64,000 bases of DNA, taken from positions 558,001 through 622,000 of the forward strand of contig JAQGBZ010000006.1 in the NCBI GenBank assembly GCA_034687125.1. The letters run 5' to 3'. Each line of letters begins with the position of its first letter. Position 1 is the first letter of the stretch. Of the stretch, positions 1 through 28,400 are shown in pieces. The position numbers were made by a program, and so were the translations under genes. This stretch comes from Neelides folsomi (lineage: Eukaryota > Arthropoda > Collembola > Neelipleona > Neelidae). The notes below the pieces were generated by a model. That model was given only the letters and a program-made list of their open reading frames with translations. It did no database searches and was not told the origin of the DNA.

Positions 1-3000
1 CCCAAATCTTACACACAGGTATGACCAAGTGGAAGAAAAGACAAGGCCTGGTCTCTCACGAGTCTCAAAAAACTTAATAAAGGAGGATCCTTCATATTCA
101 AAGAGAGGGGATGAAGCTAATTCCTTTCCTAAGCCAGGGCTTAGAACCACACGAGAATGAAAAGTATCCTTCACTTCCTTGAGAGATTGATTGGGAGTTG
201 GGAGAAGGGTATGAGAACAATTACAATTACGCTTTTAAGCTCCTTCTACTAATTTATTCCCATAAAGGCCATTTGCCCATTAGCTCACAAAGTAAAAGGA
301 AGGCAAGTGATAGACTTTTGTTATTCAAAAAAGAAACATCAATTTTTCAAGTACGAACGTCAGGATTAATCCAAGGGTTAAGCTCTTGTGTGAGATTTTG
401 AAGATGCGATTAAAGGTGTTATCAGTAAACCATCGCGCCAAAAGCGTCTTGATCCTTTTGAAACTATCATAAATATGATTGGGAAGATGAGTTCTCCCTT
501 GACTTGAGTGAAGTTTGAGGATCCATTGCATAAAAACTCATTTGCGACGTTAAGAAAGTAACAATGATTGAAAAAGAAGTCTCGGGGTTCCGTTGACAAG
601 AAATTAATTACAGGGTCGTTAATGATAGGATAAGAGGCTCCAGACTTGAGGTCTCTATAATTGAGGGAGTATAATTTTATAATGGTGAATGGAGGGGATC
701 TGATGCTGGGAACCTCTTGTTCCTTTGGCCTTCGCGGCGGAAAGATCCCGAAGAATACACTCCAAATTGGACATTCAATCTCTTCGTCTCCCTCTGCGTA
801 TCTTCAGAAAACACAATGAACTTCGGATACAAAATGTACATGGTATATTTCATATTCACTACTACTAACCATAAATATCCCACTATTAAAAAGATAGGAT
901 TAGGAGCCATATTGACTTGTAGTAAAAAGATAGGAAACTTCAATGTTTCTTCTTAGAGGGAAAGTGAATTGAAAGATGATGATGATGATGATGATGATCA
1001 GGAGGAAGGAAAGGTTGGATGTGAACATGTAGGAGAAGGTGACTGTGCAATAGATTTAAACATCCCATATGTCATGGGAGGATTTTCCTCACCTGAGACC
1101 TGAAGGGGCAATTTATTATTATTAGAATGTCGATTCCCGGTGGTTGGGTGAGTGTGGCACAGCTTCAGCTCTCTCATCCATTCACCTTCTTTCCATCATA
1201 AATACCTCATCTGCTTCATGGATTGTCAATACAGTGTGTTGGGTCAAGTTGAGTAATTTCATTCACTTTGAATCTCAAGTTCATCTTTCATCTCTTCCCC
1301 TAATCCCTAATGTTTATAATAATTTCCTCCTTTATAAGGAGACGTTCATAGATCACTGCCAATAATTTCACCGCTGGAGAAGCATTAAAGAAAAAAACAT
1401 TTTCCAATAAGGATCTCCGAGATTGCAATCATCATTATTAAGGATATGGGTATAAAACTCCCGAACTGTTTTATATTGCTCCTATTAACCTTTAGCTGAA
1501 TTGTATAGTAGTTGAGCCATTGCCAATCAAATCTTGTACAATAATCTTAATGGGTGTAAAACAAGATAGACACGGCTCGGAACTTTACTTGTAGAACATC
1601 AAATATATTCCACGCCGAGATTCAATGTATGGAAGGTATGTAAATGGAAGGAATGTACAATATGCTAACGAGGATTTTCTCAGGAATCCATCCCTATCAC
1701 GTAAAATGAGTTTACTTTTACTAGCTCCATTCACGCTCACTTACAACCCATATCTCATAATCCCAATAGATGAGATATGAGATACGCAAAGGAGATTCCT
1801 TACAAAATTCAATTATCTTTTACCAGGAAGGAATGCATATGAGATTTCATATAAATATGTACAGGTCTGTCCAGGGTATTTAAATGAAACAGGTTCCATC
1901 TTAATATTTTTCCAAAGAGTGTAGGGATGAAACCCCCTTCTATAAATAACTGATTGTCATTTAGCCTCAGGCAGTTTATTGGTCCTGTAGTCGGGCTAAT
2001 TTTGTATGAAAGCTTATTTAATAAAAGGCTCCTTTGTTTTTTACCACTAGGGCCAAAAGGCTTAATTTTTATATGACGAAAGTGTTGTTTAAATTCGCAT
2101 TAGGAAGATTGCTCCCAAGGATCTTCCATTTATCTTGAGCCGATTGTATGGAAAAGTAGGCAGATCCTATTCATGATTTACGCATTGCAAATTTGATTGC
2201 GAAGAAGTTGCGAATTTCATATCTTGCAATTATCTTAAACTTTATCCGTTCAAAGGGCTAATCGCAATCAAAAGAGAGATAAAGTGTGGCATTTGGACGT
2301 TTGGATTTTGCCGGATCCCCAGGCTGGAATGTTTTTGAAAAATGCAAATGTAACTATTTACACGAACTTGTCTTCATATTTCAACTCCCAGACATTCCCG
2401 AACTAATCCTGTTAGAACAATCCTTTTGATTTGCCTTTGATCTAAGGATTGAACCAAGTCATGACCATTTGAGCTCTTTTCCAGGAATATGAGGAAGAAA
2501 ATGATTCATGGAATGGAAAGTAAATCTCATCTCATATTATGCAAACTTTTTATCCACCTGGGTCCTTTTGATTTCTTGGAGTCTGTCATTTAGTTTTATA
2601 TAAAGCTCACTTGTTGCGTTCCCCCTTTTCTCAACAACTTGTCGTCTTGTCTTGGAGGGTGAAAAGGAGGTTCAAATAGGAACAAGAATCAATTCTTTTC
2701 AGCTCCTCATGTCGCCCTTTCAATCGCCAGATTGTGTCTTCCACAATGCGGAGTCATAATATAAAGACCAGAGCCTCCTTTTATGTCTCCTTCAGACCTC
2801 AGACGACTTTTCGCCTTCGATTCTTGGGAAGGTTCCCTTAGGACTTCCCTTTCTTTCCATTTTCATTTGCCAACGGCGGGTTCCGTGGGGGGAACATGTG
2901 GAAACTTTTGAAGATAATGACACTCTCTTTGATTCTCGTGTCGGACATATAAATAAACCAGGAGATCCCCATTGACTTCTCAAACTCAGGGAGAACTCAG

Positions 3001-4625
3001 GATGGACACGCATTTCATTAATTAATTGCACGCGGCCCTCGTTTTGACTCGACGATGACCGAGCATCGCAACTCGCATGATTATTAATGGGACGGATATT
3101 CATTAACCTCAGAGGGAATTGAATCGATTAATCGTTAGGATCCGATGAAGCTCAAGTCTGTCGAAATGAACTTTATTGAGAGAAATGAAGTAATAATTAA
3201 GTAGGTAATAATGGCCATTGTGGGAATATTTTCGGATATTTGACCGAATGGAGAATAAAAAAGTAATGAAATTCTCAGGAATTGACAAATCCGTATTGGA
3301 AATCCTCAAAGGGAGTTCATAATGTAACGAGTATACTTATATGAATAAAGATTAAACAATTTAGAAGTAGAGCTCTCTGAACATGAGAAGGAATAAGGAT
3401 AAGTAAAGGGGTTGAGCAGCAGTGGAGAAGGGTCAAGTCGTCGAAGAACCTCATTCTCTTCTCTCCTATTCTTTTCCCACACTGCCTGAATTCTTGATGA
3501 TCGTTTTTATACCCCTCTCAGTACGGTACAGGAATACTACGAGGACCAAATCTTTATATCCCTATATGCGTACTTGTACCAATATTACCTCCATAATAAA
3601 ATTCAATGTTTGGAGGGATATGTACTATACTCTACAGTATATATTTATGTTAGATGGCTAAGTTTAGAAAATCATGTCTTCGAAGATAGATTCCATTGTT
3701 GTGTTACTATTTACTCCTTATAATATCTATGCTTTGGCTCTGTGCACTGTCGGGGAGTTGCAATGAAGGGGTGTCTCTTTTCTGTATAGTTACAAAATAA
3801 CATTATGAATTACGCCTTTTCTATCATACACATTACATACTCATATGGTTAAAGTTATATCTTGTACATATTGGTTCTATGCGTTCATTTTGTAAATGTC
3901 TGACTGGGATCCTCAGCTCACCTGATGGGATGCCTTTTCTTAATCCCCGTCTACCTGTTCCATTCTCCCTTCCTCAGGTTCAAAGGCATTGCCCATGGAG
4001 TCCTTTTATAAACTTTTTTTCTCTTCTCAAAAAATGAATTTCCTCCTTTGCGTGTTCTGCATAGTGGCCGTGGGGATGTGAATTATGGCCCGACCTGCTC
4101 TCCTTTGAATACAATCTTCATATGACGACGACCCTTGGTGGCGAATGTTTAATCTCGCTGTCCCAGGCTCAGCTGAGAAAAACTTTCCCTTCACAAATCT
4201 GTGAAGATGTGAATGAGAAAAATGAAACTTTTTCTCCTCGTTTGATTCGCCTCGATTTTTCTTCTTTTTCTTTTTACCTTCTTCTTCACTCCTTGAGTTC
4301 CCCAAAGTGTGGGAGTTGAATAGAATCGATATGACACCCTCAACCTTTTTCTTCTTTCATATAAACACATATTTTCTTTAATTCTCTTCCTCACACCACA
4401 TCTGGAGGGATTTCATCGGGGCAAAAAAAGCGAGTCACAGAAGGAGTCACAATGTCAGAGACATTTTGAAAAGACTCTATTCAAAATTTAATACATTATA
4501 TAACCCACGGATCAAATGTTTTTATGTACACATCTTCATATTTATTCTCTCCCCTTCCGTTCGAGTCATTTTGTGAAGTATAAAAAGGAGAGGAGAGCCT
4601 TGTTTTGATAATTCATTTTCTGTAG
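1..4625 (+). other. svp upstream intron (non-coding)
   Basis: This stretch precedes the first visible svp exon and ends in a pyrimidine-rich acceptor (TTTTCTGTAG). I looked for the conserved C4 zinc-finger exons of svp and did not see them. Short open frames occur on both strands, but none has recognisable homology or splice structure. The base composition is noticeably less AT-rich than the right part of the window, and purine- and pyrimidine-rich tracts alternate. It may hold enhancers, but nothing specific can be assigned. Confidence 0.75.
975..998. repeat. (GAT)8 trinucleotide microsatellite
   Basis: Eight uninterrupted GAT units lie in the svp upstream intron. This is a simple sequence repeat, likely length-polymorphic. 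Confidence 0.9.
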
Positions 4626-21467
<16,842 letters not shown>

Positions 21468-24400
21468 CACTCACTCACGTCTCCCGTCGTCCTCGCTCAA
21501 GCCCACGCGCTGGCTACACAGCAGATCCAAAACTCTTGAGCCAGTCAATGGTCAATCAATTTCCTATACGAGCCCTCACTTCCTTACAAAGTCAACTTCC
21601 ATTAACGACACTCCCGATGTAAATTACATGGAGGGAAAGGCATTCGGACAAAGTACTACAAATACTTTATGTGTAAAAACTTCTTCAACAGTCGAGTCAT
21701 CTACGAAGATCATTACATTCAACCCCACCGCTGCCGCCACTCCAATCCCCGCCCCAATTCTCCTATAGACCGAAGAACGGGACTTGGAATTACAAATAGA
21801 TCTTGATGATTAGACCATCCTACACTTTCGGTTTAATTGCATTTCATAAATGTCCTACTCTATAAAATATTAATAATAGAATTTTGTATTTTAGATTCTT
21901 AAATTGTTTAATTTAATTATCATTAACTAAAGAATTTACCAATAAGACATTTTTCAATATAAGTTATTGAGTTTCAAAAGATAACGCTGATTGTGGTTTG
22001 ACCTTTACCATCATTTTAAGGCTTTAGTGTTTTAAGAGACTCGTAGACAATTTTTTTAGAGAACTTCATTTGCTCATTTCATATTTTACTTTAAGTTTGT
22101 GAGTTGAACTTGCGTACGAATGCGAGTGTTAAGTCTTTAAGGAAATAGGAATATTTAGCAGTTCTACATGTGGTACACAAATAAGTTAATATAAGGATAA
22201 AGAACATTAGTTAAATTTATAACTATAAATATTAATAAATACTCATTAGATAATTAGGTAATACATATAAATTGCAATTGTGATATAATCACTTACACTG
22301 TTACACATTTCCTTCCTGTATCATTATCAATACTTATTTACGAATATGGAATTTTTTATTATTTGATTCAGAATTTCAAAACATCACTTTGCAAACAGTA
22401 TTGTAAAAGATGAGCAAATTTTCAAAGCATAATTAGAACTTACCTATTATAGGTAGATAAAGATTACACAATGGAAAAATGTAAAATTCAAAAAAATACA
22501 CATTTAGTGTTGATTGAAATTTGATACCGTATTGATATATTACAACTATTTAAATATTTATTTATGAAAAATGCCGATTAAACGAAGAGGAATTTAACTT
22601 TAATAATTATTATATATAAAATATTAATGCAAACATATTCTATGTTATATTGTATGCGTTACATAATTATAAGAAAAATAGGTGGGATTAAGTATTTGTA
22701 ATTAAAATATAATGTGAAAGTATTTGAAACATAAATAAGAATTGAGGTAAATTTTATCAATTATTAAGCTTTATAATCATTAAAATTCAAAATTTTATTT
22801 CATTTTTGTTATAAGTTTAGAGCGAAAATGAACTTTGGTGCTTATGAATTAAATCAAAGTTTAAACAATTTAGATTATTCAGTTTAAATGCCGTTTGCCA
22901 AAGACAATATTTTCCCATTAACCAATATTTACACTTTAAGTGGACAATTAGTGCGAATGTACTTTTGCAACTTTTTCTTATACTTTCTCCACGTGTATTT
23001 TATAGAATTAAATGAGAATTGACCAAAAAAGGTCAATTACATATATGCCGCATGCTAACCATTTAATTGATACCGGTGTGTTAAATATTCATTTTTGAAG
23101 AGGGGTAAAAAAGATATATAATTGTACTTAAGTAGGATAAACATTAAACTTTCATAATGTGTCACATTAAACTTCAATCCTATAAAACACATTCTTTAGT
23201 GAACTCTATGTATACTTTACCTTAAAAGGATTCATGTACCCAAATTTGGACATTTATTACATTTAATTTTAATTTTTATTTCTACGATTAGAAATGATGC
23301 AATTTACCGTTGAAATTTTTCAGCGTTTGATCTTATCGTTTCAAATGTACGGGTCTAAGACCATAGAATAAATTTAATTTAATAATTAATTGAGTACACA
23401 GTAAAATAATGTTTGTGTTAGTGTTTTAGCTTAAGTTTAAAATTAATGATCAAGAAAATGTATTTTTATTTAAATAACTATTGTCATTAAGGTTAAAAGT
23501 TTTACAAGATTGTCTTGAAAGTGTTTTAAGAAATTGAATTTTATTTATGATGTTCTTATTCTCTTCTGTGAACCGCACTCATTTCATTGAACACTAACTT
23601 TAAGTAAATGTCGTTGGATGTTCTTTATTATGGAATTAAATAATTCTATGCAAAAATGGGAGATTCTTGAGAATCTAAAAGTACCGAAATAATCATTAAT
23701 TAAAATACAATACCTAAATATAATAAATTGTATTGTACTGATACGATAATTGTACATGTATGTTTGACGAGTTTGAATAGTAATTAATTGAGATAAAGTA
23801 ATGGTTCATTTCATTCACCTGTGAATGTGAATTTAAGATTGACCATATGTAATTGACACTCTGGCCCGCACCACAATTAAGGTGTTGAATTTATGGATTA
23901 TAAATAAATAGGAGACAAAAAGGATGTCCGATCTTGTAGCAAAAAGAATGTAAGTTTAACTAAAAGTAGACGACTTGTGTAAAATACGTTGTAATGGAGA
24001 AGATGAGCCATACAAGACAATTTCTAAAAGAATGATTTTATTGTGAGGATATGCTAGTGTAATACGTTTTAAATTTTATGATGAAAATATGATTGTTAAA
24101 AATTGCAGCGAGAAATACCCATAATAAATGATCTCGAATTTCTTGCTTTACTACTCAATTTAATTAAACTATCATTTATCATTAATTCATATCATAAAAA
24201 TCATTCATAACTTCATAACTTATAAAAAATGATCATTTTAAAGGTTATAAATTACAATATATAAGTACTCGTCGTAAGTACATAATATGTAAAATGGCAG
24301 TATAAATGCAATTTTTAAATAACAATAAAGAAATGAAAAAAAGCAGTGGGCGAATAATAAGTGGCGCATTAAAATAAAACGAGAACATTTATTGCACGCA

Positions 24401-25418
24401 TATTGTTTTTAATTTGGTCTTTACTGAGGGAATAAATGGCGTTTGACGTTCCTTAATGACCTCTGGAAACCCTTGATACATAATTTGGTGGAGATGTCGA
24501 GCATCAGGTCCGCGTCCTACTCTGAAGTCAAAAGTCAGTCATTGGAATGATTCTTATTTAGGTAAAGTAAAAGCCTTGTCCAGACAAATAATAATCATAA
24601 TAATAATAATCATCCTCATTCACAACTCACCTCCCTCGTGATCTCTCAAGAAGAGTCATGTAAAATGAGAGGAAAAATCTCAAAGGTGAACTTCGTAATA
24701 CAACCCTTTTCATTTCGAAAGCATTCAAATGAAAAGATTCCTATCTGACATGAAATGCCTCCTTTGTCTCCCAAAAGGATACATTTAATTGCCGCTATAA
24801 AACCCTACCTTAAAGCTCTCTTGTAAACAGATTGTGCTGGCTATTAAAGTAAGGGCAATTTAATTAAAATGTAATTTAACTTGATGCGCTAATTTGTTTT
24901 TGTGGTGCTTTTATGATGACAATGTGAAGAAATGTTGTCTTACAGAATTTTAATTTTAACTTTAATCGAAATATTATTTCAGGTAAGAGTGTCAAACTAG
25001 AGTATATTTGACATTATTATATAAACCAAAAAATATCTGAATCTCATCAAAATTATAAAGTATGTAAATACATCAAAATTATATCTGTAATTTACAAATG
25101 GTCACAAAGACTTGCCTGCATGTAATATTTACGATATTATTTATATGTAACATAAAATATAATAACTTTTACAAATTATTAACATTTAATTTATTTATTA
25201 TTTAATAGTAATGAAGTAGTTCTTACTATACCGGTATATTCCTTTAAATGTAACCGGTGATATACAAAATAAACGATCTAACTTACAAGTTCCAATAAGC
25301 GACAATGAAAATAGCTTCAAAAATAATGTTGTCTAAAGTAGATAATTATTAACTATATAAATTAATATTCACGACGAATCTTAAGAAAATAGCATCTAAG
25401 AGGTCATCTGATTCACAT
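21468..25418. other. AT-rich gene-poor region between svp and SREBP 3' ends
   Basis: The first few hundred bases are presumably the svp 3' UTR. The rest is very AT-rich with no long open frame and no splice-delimited exon that I can support. The flanking genes converge, so no promoter for either is expected here. Base composition changes sharply compared with the svp intron. Confidence 0.7.
24586..24613. repeat. AAT-rich imperfect microsatellite
   Basis: Repeated AAT/ATA units interrupted by two CAT triplets. A short simple-sequence tract in intergenic DNA. Confidence 0.7.
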
Positions 25419-28400
25419 TCAGTGGAGAGTCACGGACTGTCCAAGACTTCGAATCATTTCAAGACATTCTCCAATTTTCTTCCTGTCTCCAAACTTTTCT
25501 AAAGCTTTCAAGGCTTCCCGAAGGAGTCCAGCCTGAAATGATAATAAATTTAGGCATTGTCACAAATATCAATCTTTATAATATAAAACAAAACTCAAAT
25601 AAATTGAAACCATTTAAATATAATAAATGTCGTGAAATTAACAAATGGATCTTACCTTTTCACCAGGGCAAGTAATGACCTGAATAGGCATAAACTTGCA
25701 TCTTAAATAAAGAGCAATTGCTCTTCTCTTCTCCTTCACGAGGTTGAGATCTCCACCCTTCTTATTACAATTTTCACTTCCTTCGGTACAAATAAGGCCA
25801 ACTTTCTGATTGAATCTCACTGAACGCAAACTAGCGTCAAGAAGTTGTTGGGTTCTTCCAGGTGAAGCTCGACTCATCAGGCGAAGACAAGCTTCGTAAA
25901 GAAATACAGACGGCAAGCAAGCCTGAATTCATAAGTTATTAAATTAGTTTTAATATAAATCGGACAAAATTCAAAACTCTTAAAAAATACTATTGTAAAA
26001 ACATGCATACCTAAGTGCATATAATTATTAAAATTACCGGAATATAATGAGTGAGACTTCGAAGAGTATCCAAATCTTTAGAGAAAGAAATTGAATTTGA
26101 TTCATTTGTCTCTTCCCAAATTGCGAGACGAACTTCAAGAATCCATTCGGCAGCCAGAGTCCATAATAGCTAAACAATTAATTTCAATTCATAGTAATCA
26201 ATGAAGTTAAAAATAAACCATTTATAAAATTAGCTAATACTAAATATCTTTAGTTTAAATAAAAATATAGACAGTATTATTACTTGAATTGAATAGCGTG
26301 GTTTCTCTGTTGATAGATTGATCGAATCTCTCAATGCTTTAGAAGCAGATTCAATTAATCTTGATGCCTTATCATGTTCGAACTTTAAGTCACCCTAAAT
26401 AAATAATTTGTTTTATAAAAATCAATTTTTCAAATATCTGGAAAACACAAATCAAGTGAGACGAAGGATCCATGGCACTACACAAAAAACATATATTTGG
26501 AAAACGCAATTCAAGTGAGGCAAAGTGTTTATGGAAATAGCAAATATTTTATTAACTATACAAATTTTATCAAAACATACAAATAATATTTTATTTCATT
26601 GAGTGTGGAAAATCAATACAATAAAAATTCACAATTTAAGTTAAATACAAAGAATAGAAATAATCGCCCTCAAATAATAAAACTTAAAAATAATCGCAAT
26701 CACTATCCCTACATCTTGTCCATTGTTGCTCCAATAATTCAATTACTTGTCTCCAAAATTCAGCTGGTCGGGAATTTAACCAATTTGTCACTGCGAAGGA
26801 TTTCACTGTAGAGTTGCCCATTCATTGTTGTATTTCTTGGAAGGAAATGAATGACCAATGGACCATTCATATTCCAAAAGATGCTCAGCATCAACTTCCT
26901 TTCAAATCGGTCTTTTTTAACTTGCTTTGGTGGTTTCTCTTCGTTCCATCGCCTCCTTTGCTTGTTCCGCCATCCGCCGGATCGTAGTAATGTACCCAGG
27001 TCTTATCACAAGTCGCTACATTGAGGAGGAAATGCTCTTGTGTATTTAATCTTGCCAAAAGGAGATTTGAACACTCGGCACTTCTTCTTTTCTGGTCCTC
27101 TGTTAGCTGATGAGGAACCCATTCTGCACATAGCTTTCGCACGTGCAGCTTGTTCACAATCCGCCGCACAGAATTTTTTGATATTTCCGATAGGGTCTAA
27201 ATTGCTTGGATTGTCATTTTGTCCTGTCGTATCAAACCTTCTACTGTGTTAATGTTGTCTTCGGTTTGAGCACTTCTTGGGCAACCAGGACCGTGTATCT
27301 TTTTACTGTTGTTTGACCATTTGAGAATTTTACCATCCACCTCGAGATGCTTGCTTGGCTCAAGCACTTGTGGCCAAAGATTTCTCTCATAAGAGGGAAA
27401 ATTTCGGAATGTTGAGGTCCTTGAGAGCAGAACATCTGTATGGCACCACGTTGCTCTTCATGAGTATTAAGAGGAACTTCGGGTATCTTCATTTTCGCAA
27501 ATCAAAAATAATGATTTTGATATATTTAAATAGTAGTGAAAATTCCAATTATGTTTCCAATGTAAATTTTGGATTTCCTAGAACACTTTGCCTCACTTGA
27601 ATTGCGTTTTCCAAATAGTTTGTTTTGAAATTAAAAATAGATTTTCATATAAATCTATTTTTAATTTCGATTCAAACTATGTTTTTTGTGCAGTGCCATG
27701 GATCCTTTGTCTCACTTGATTTGTGTTTTCCAGATATGTATAAGGTATATCCGTAATTGTCATTAAATATTCTTATATAATTTAAAAACTTACATCAAAT
27801 TGAATTCTTTTGGCTAAATGGCAACAGTAAATAGCTCTTGATAACGGATCTTCTTGAAGAACTGAAAGCGAATCAATGAGCTTGTAAAGCCTTTCCAAAA
27901 CTGGCTTCCTCCTCCCTACACATTAAAATGAATTTTATTATAAAAACAATCAAAAGGTTATGATATTTATAAAGTAAAATGTAAGCAATACTTAAGTTAA
28001 ATTATAGTAATAATATAAGTTTAATTTTGTAGTGACCTCCAAAGACCCATTCCCCTTCTGACCAAAGAACAGCAGCCCACCATTCGCAATTATTATCTTT
28101 CGTTTCATGACCTCTTTCATTCAAAACGGCTTGCATGGCTCCTTTGAAATAAGTGCTCGAGTTGAGTCCGGAATTAAAAAGCTTTTCAATTCCATTCTCT
28201 AACATTTCTTCTTTGTATTTGTGGAGAAGGGTTGAAAGCGGGTCTTTTTCTTCAATGCAGCTCGTCAACTTATTATTGCTCATTTTCTCCGATCGGATGT
28301 TATTCAAGAGAAATGGGAGCCCAGTTTTAGAAAGAAGTGCATGAGGAGAATTCAAATTCTTCAAACGAATCATAATAACTCGAAGTAAAATCTTCGAACG

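Larger units (their letters stand above)
26437..27734. mobile_element. Palindromic MITE (mariner-like), interrupted by a mariner copy
   Basis: The outer ends form a terminal inverted repeat starting TCTGGAAAACACAAATCAAG, with TA target-site dinucleotides at 26435-26436 and 27735-27736. The left arm, 26437-26493, matches the reverse complement of the right end with two differences that I count over 57 bases. The right part (27618-27734) continues into a second inverted repeat around AAATCTATTTTTAATTT and its complement. With the inner insertion removed, the element would be a near-perfect palindrome of about 175 bases. Its ends closely resemble those of the inner mariner, so it is probably a non-autonomous relative. 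It lies inside SREBP intron 5 and is spliced out. Confidence 0.88.

Noticed and set aside
4027-4394. Overlapping frames upstream of the first svp exon
   Set aside because: Lys/Glu- and Phe/Ser/Leu-rich translations from a purine/pyrimidine tract. They do not encode the nuclear receptor zinc fingers that should precede the exon.
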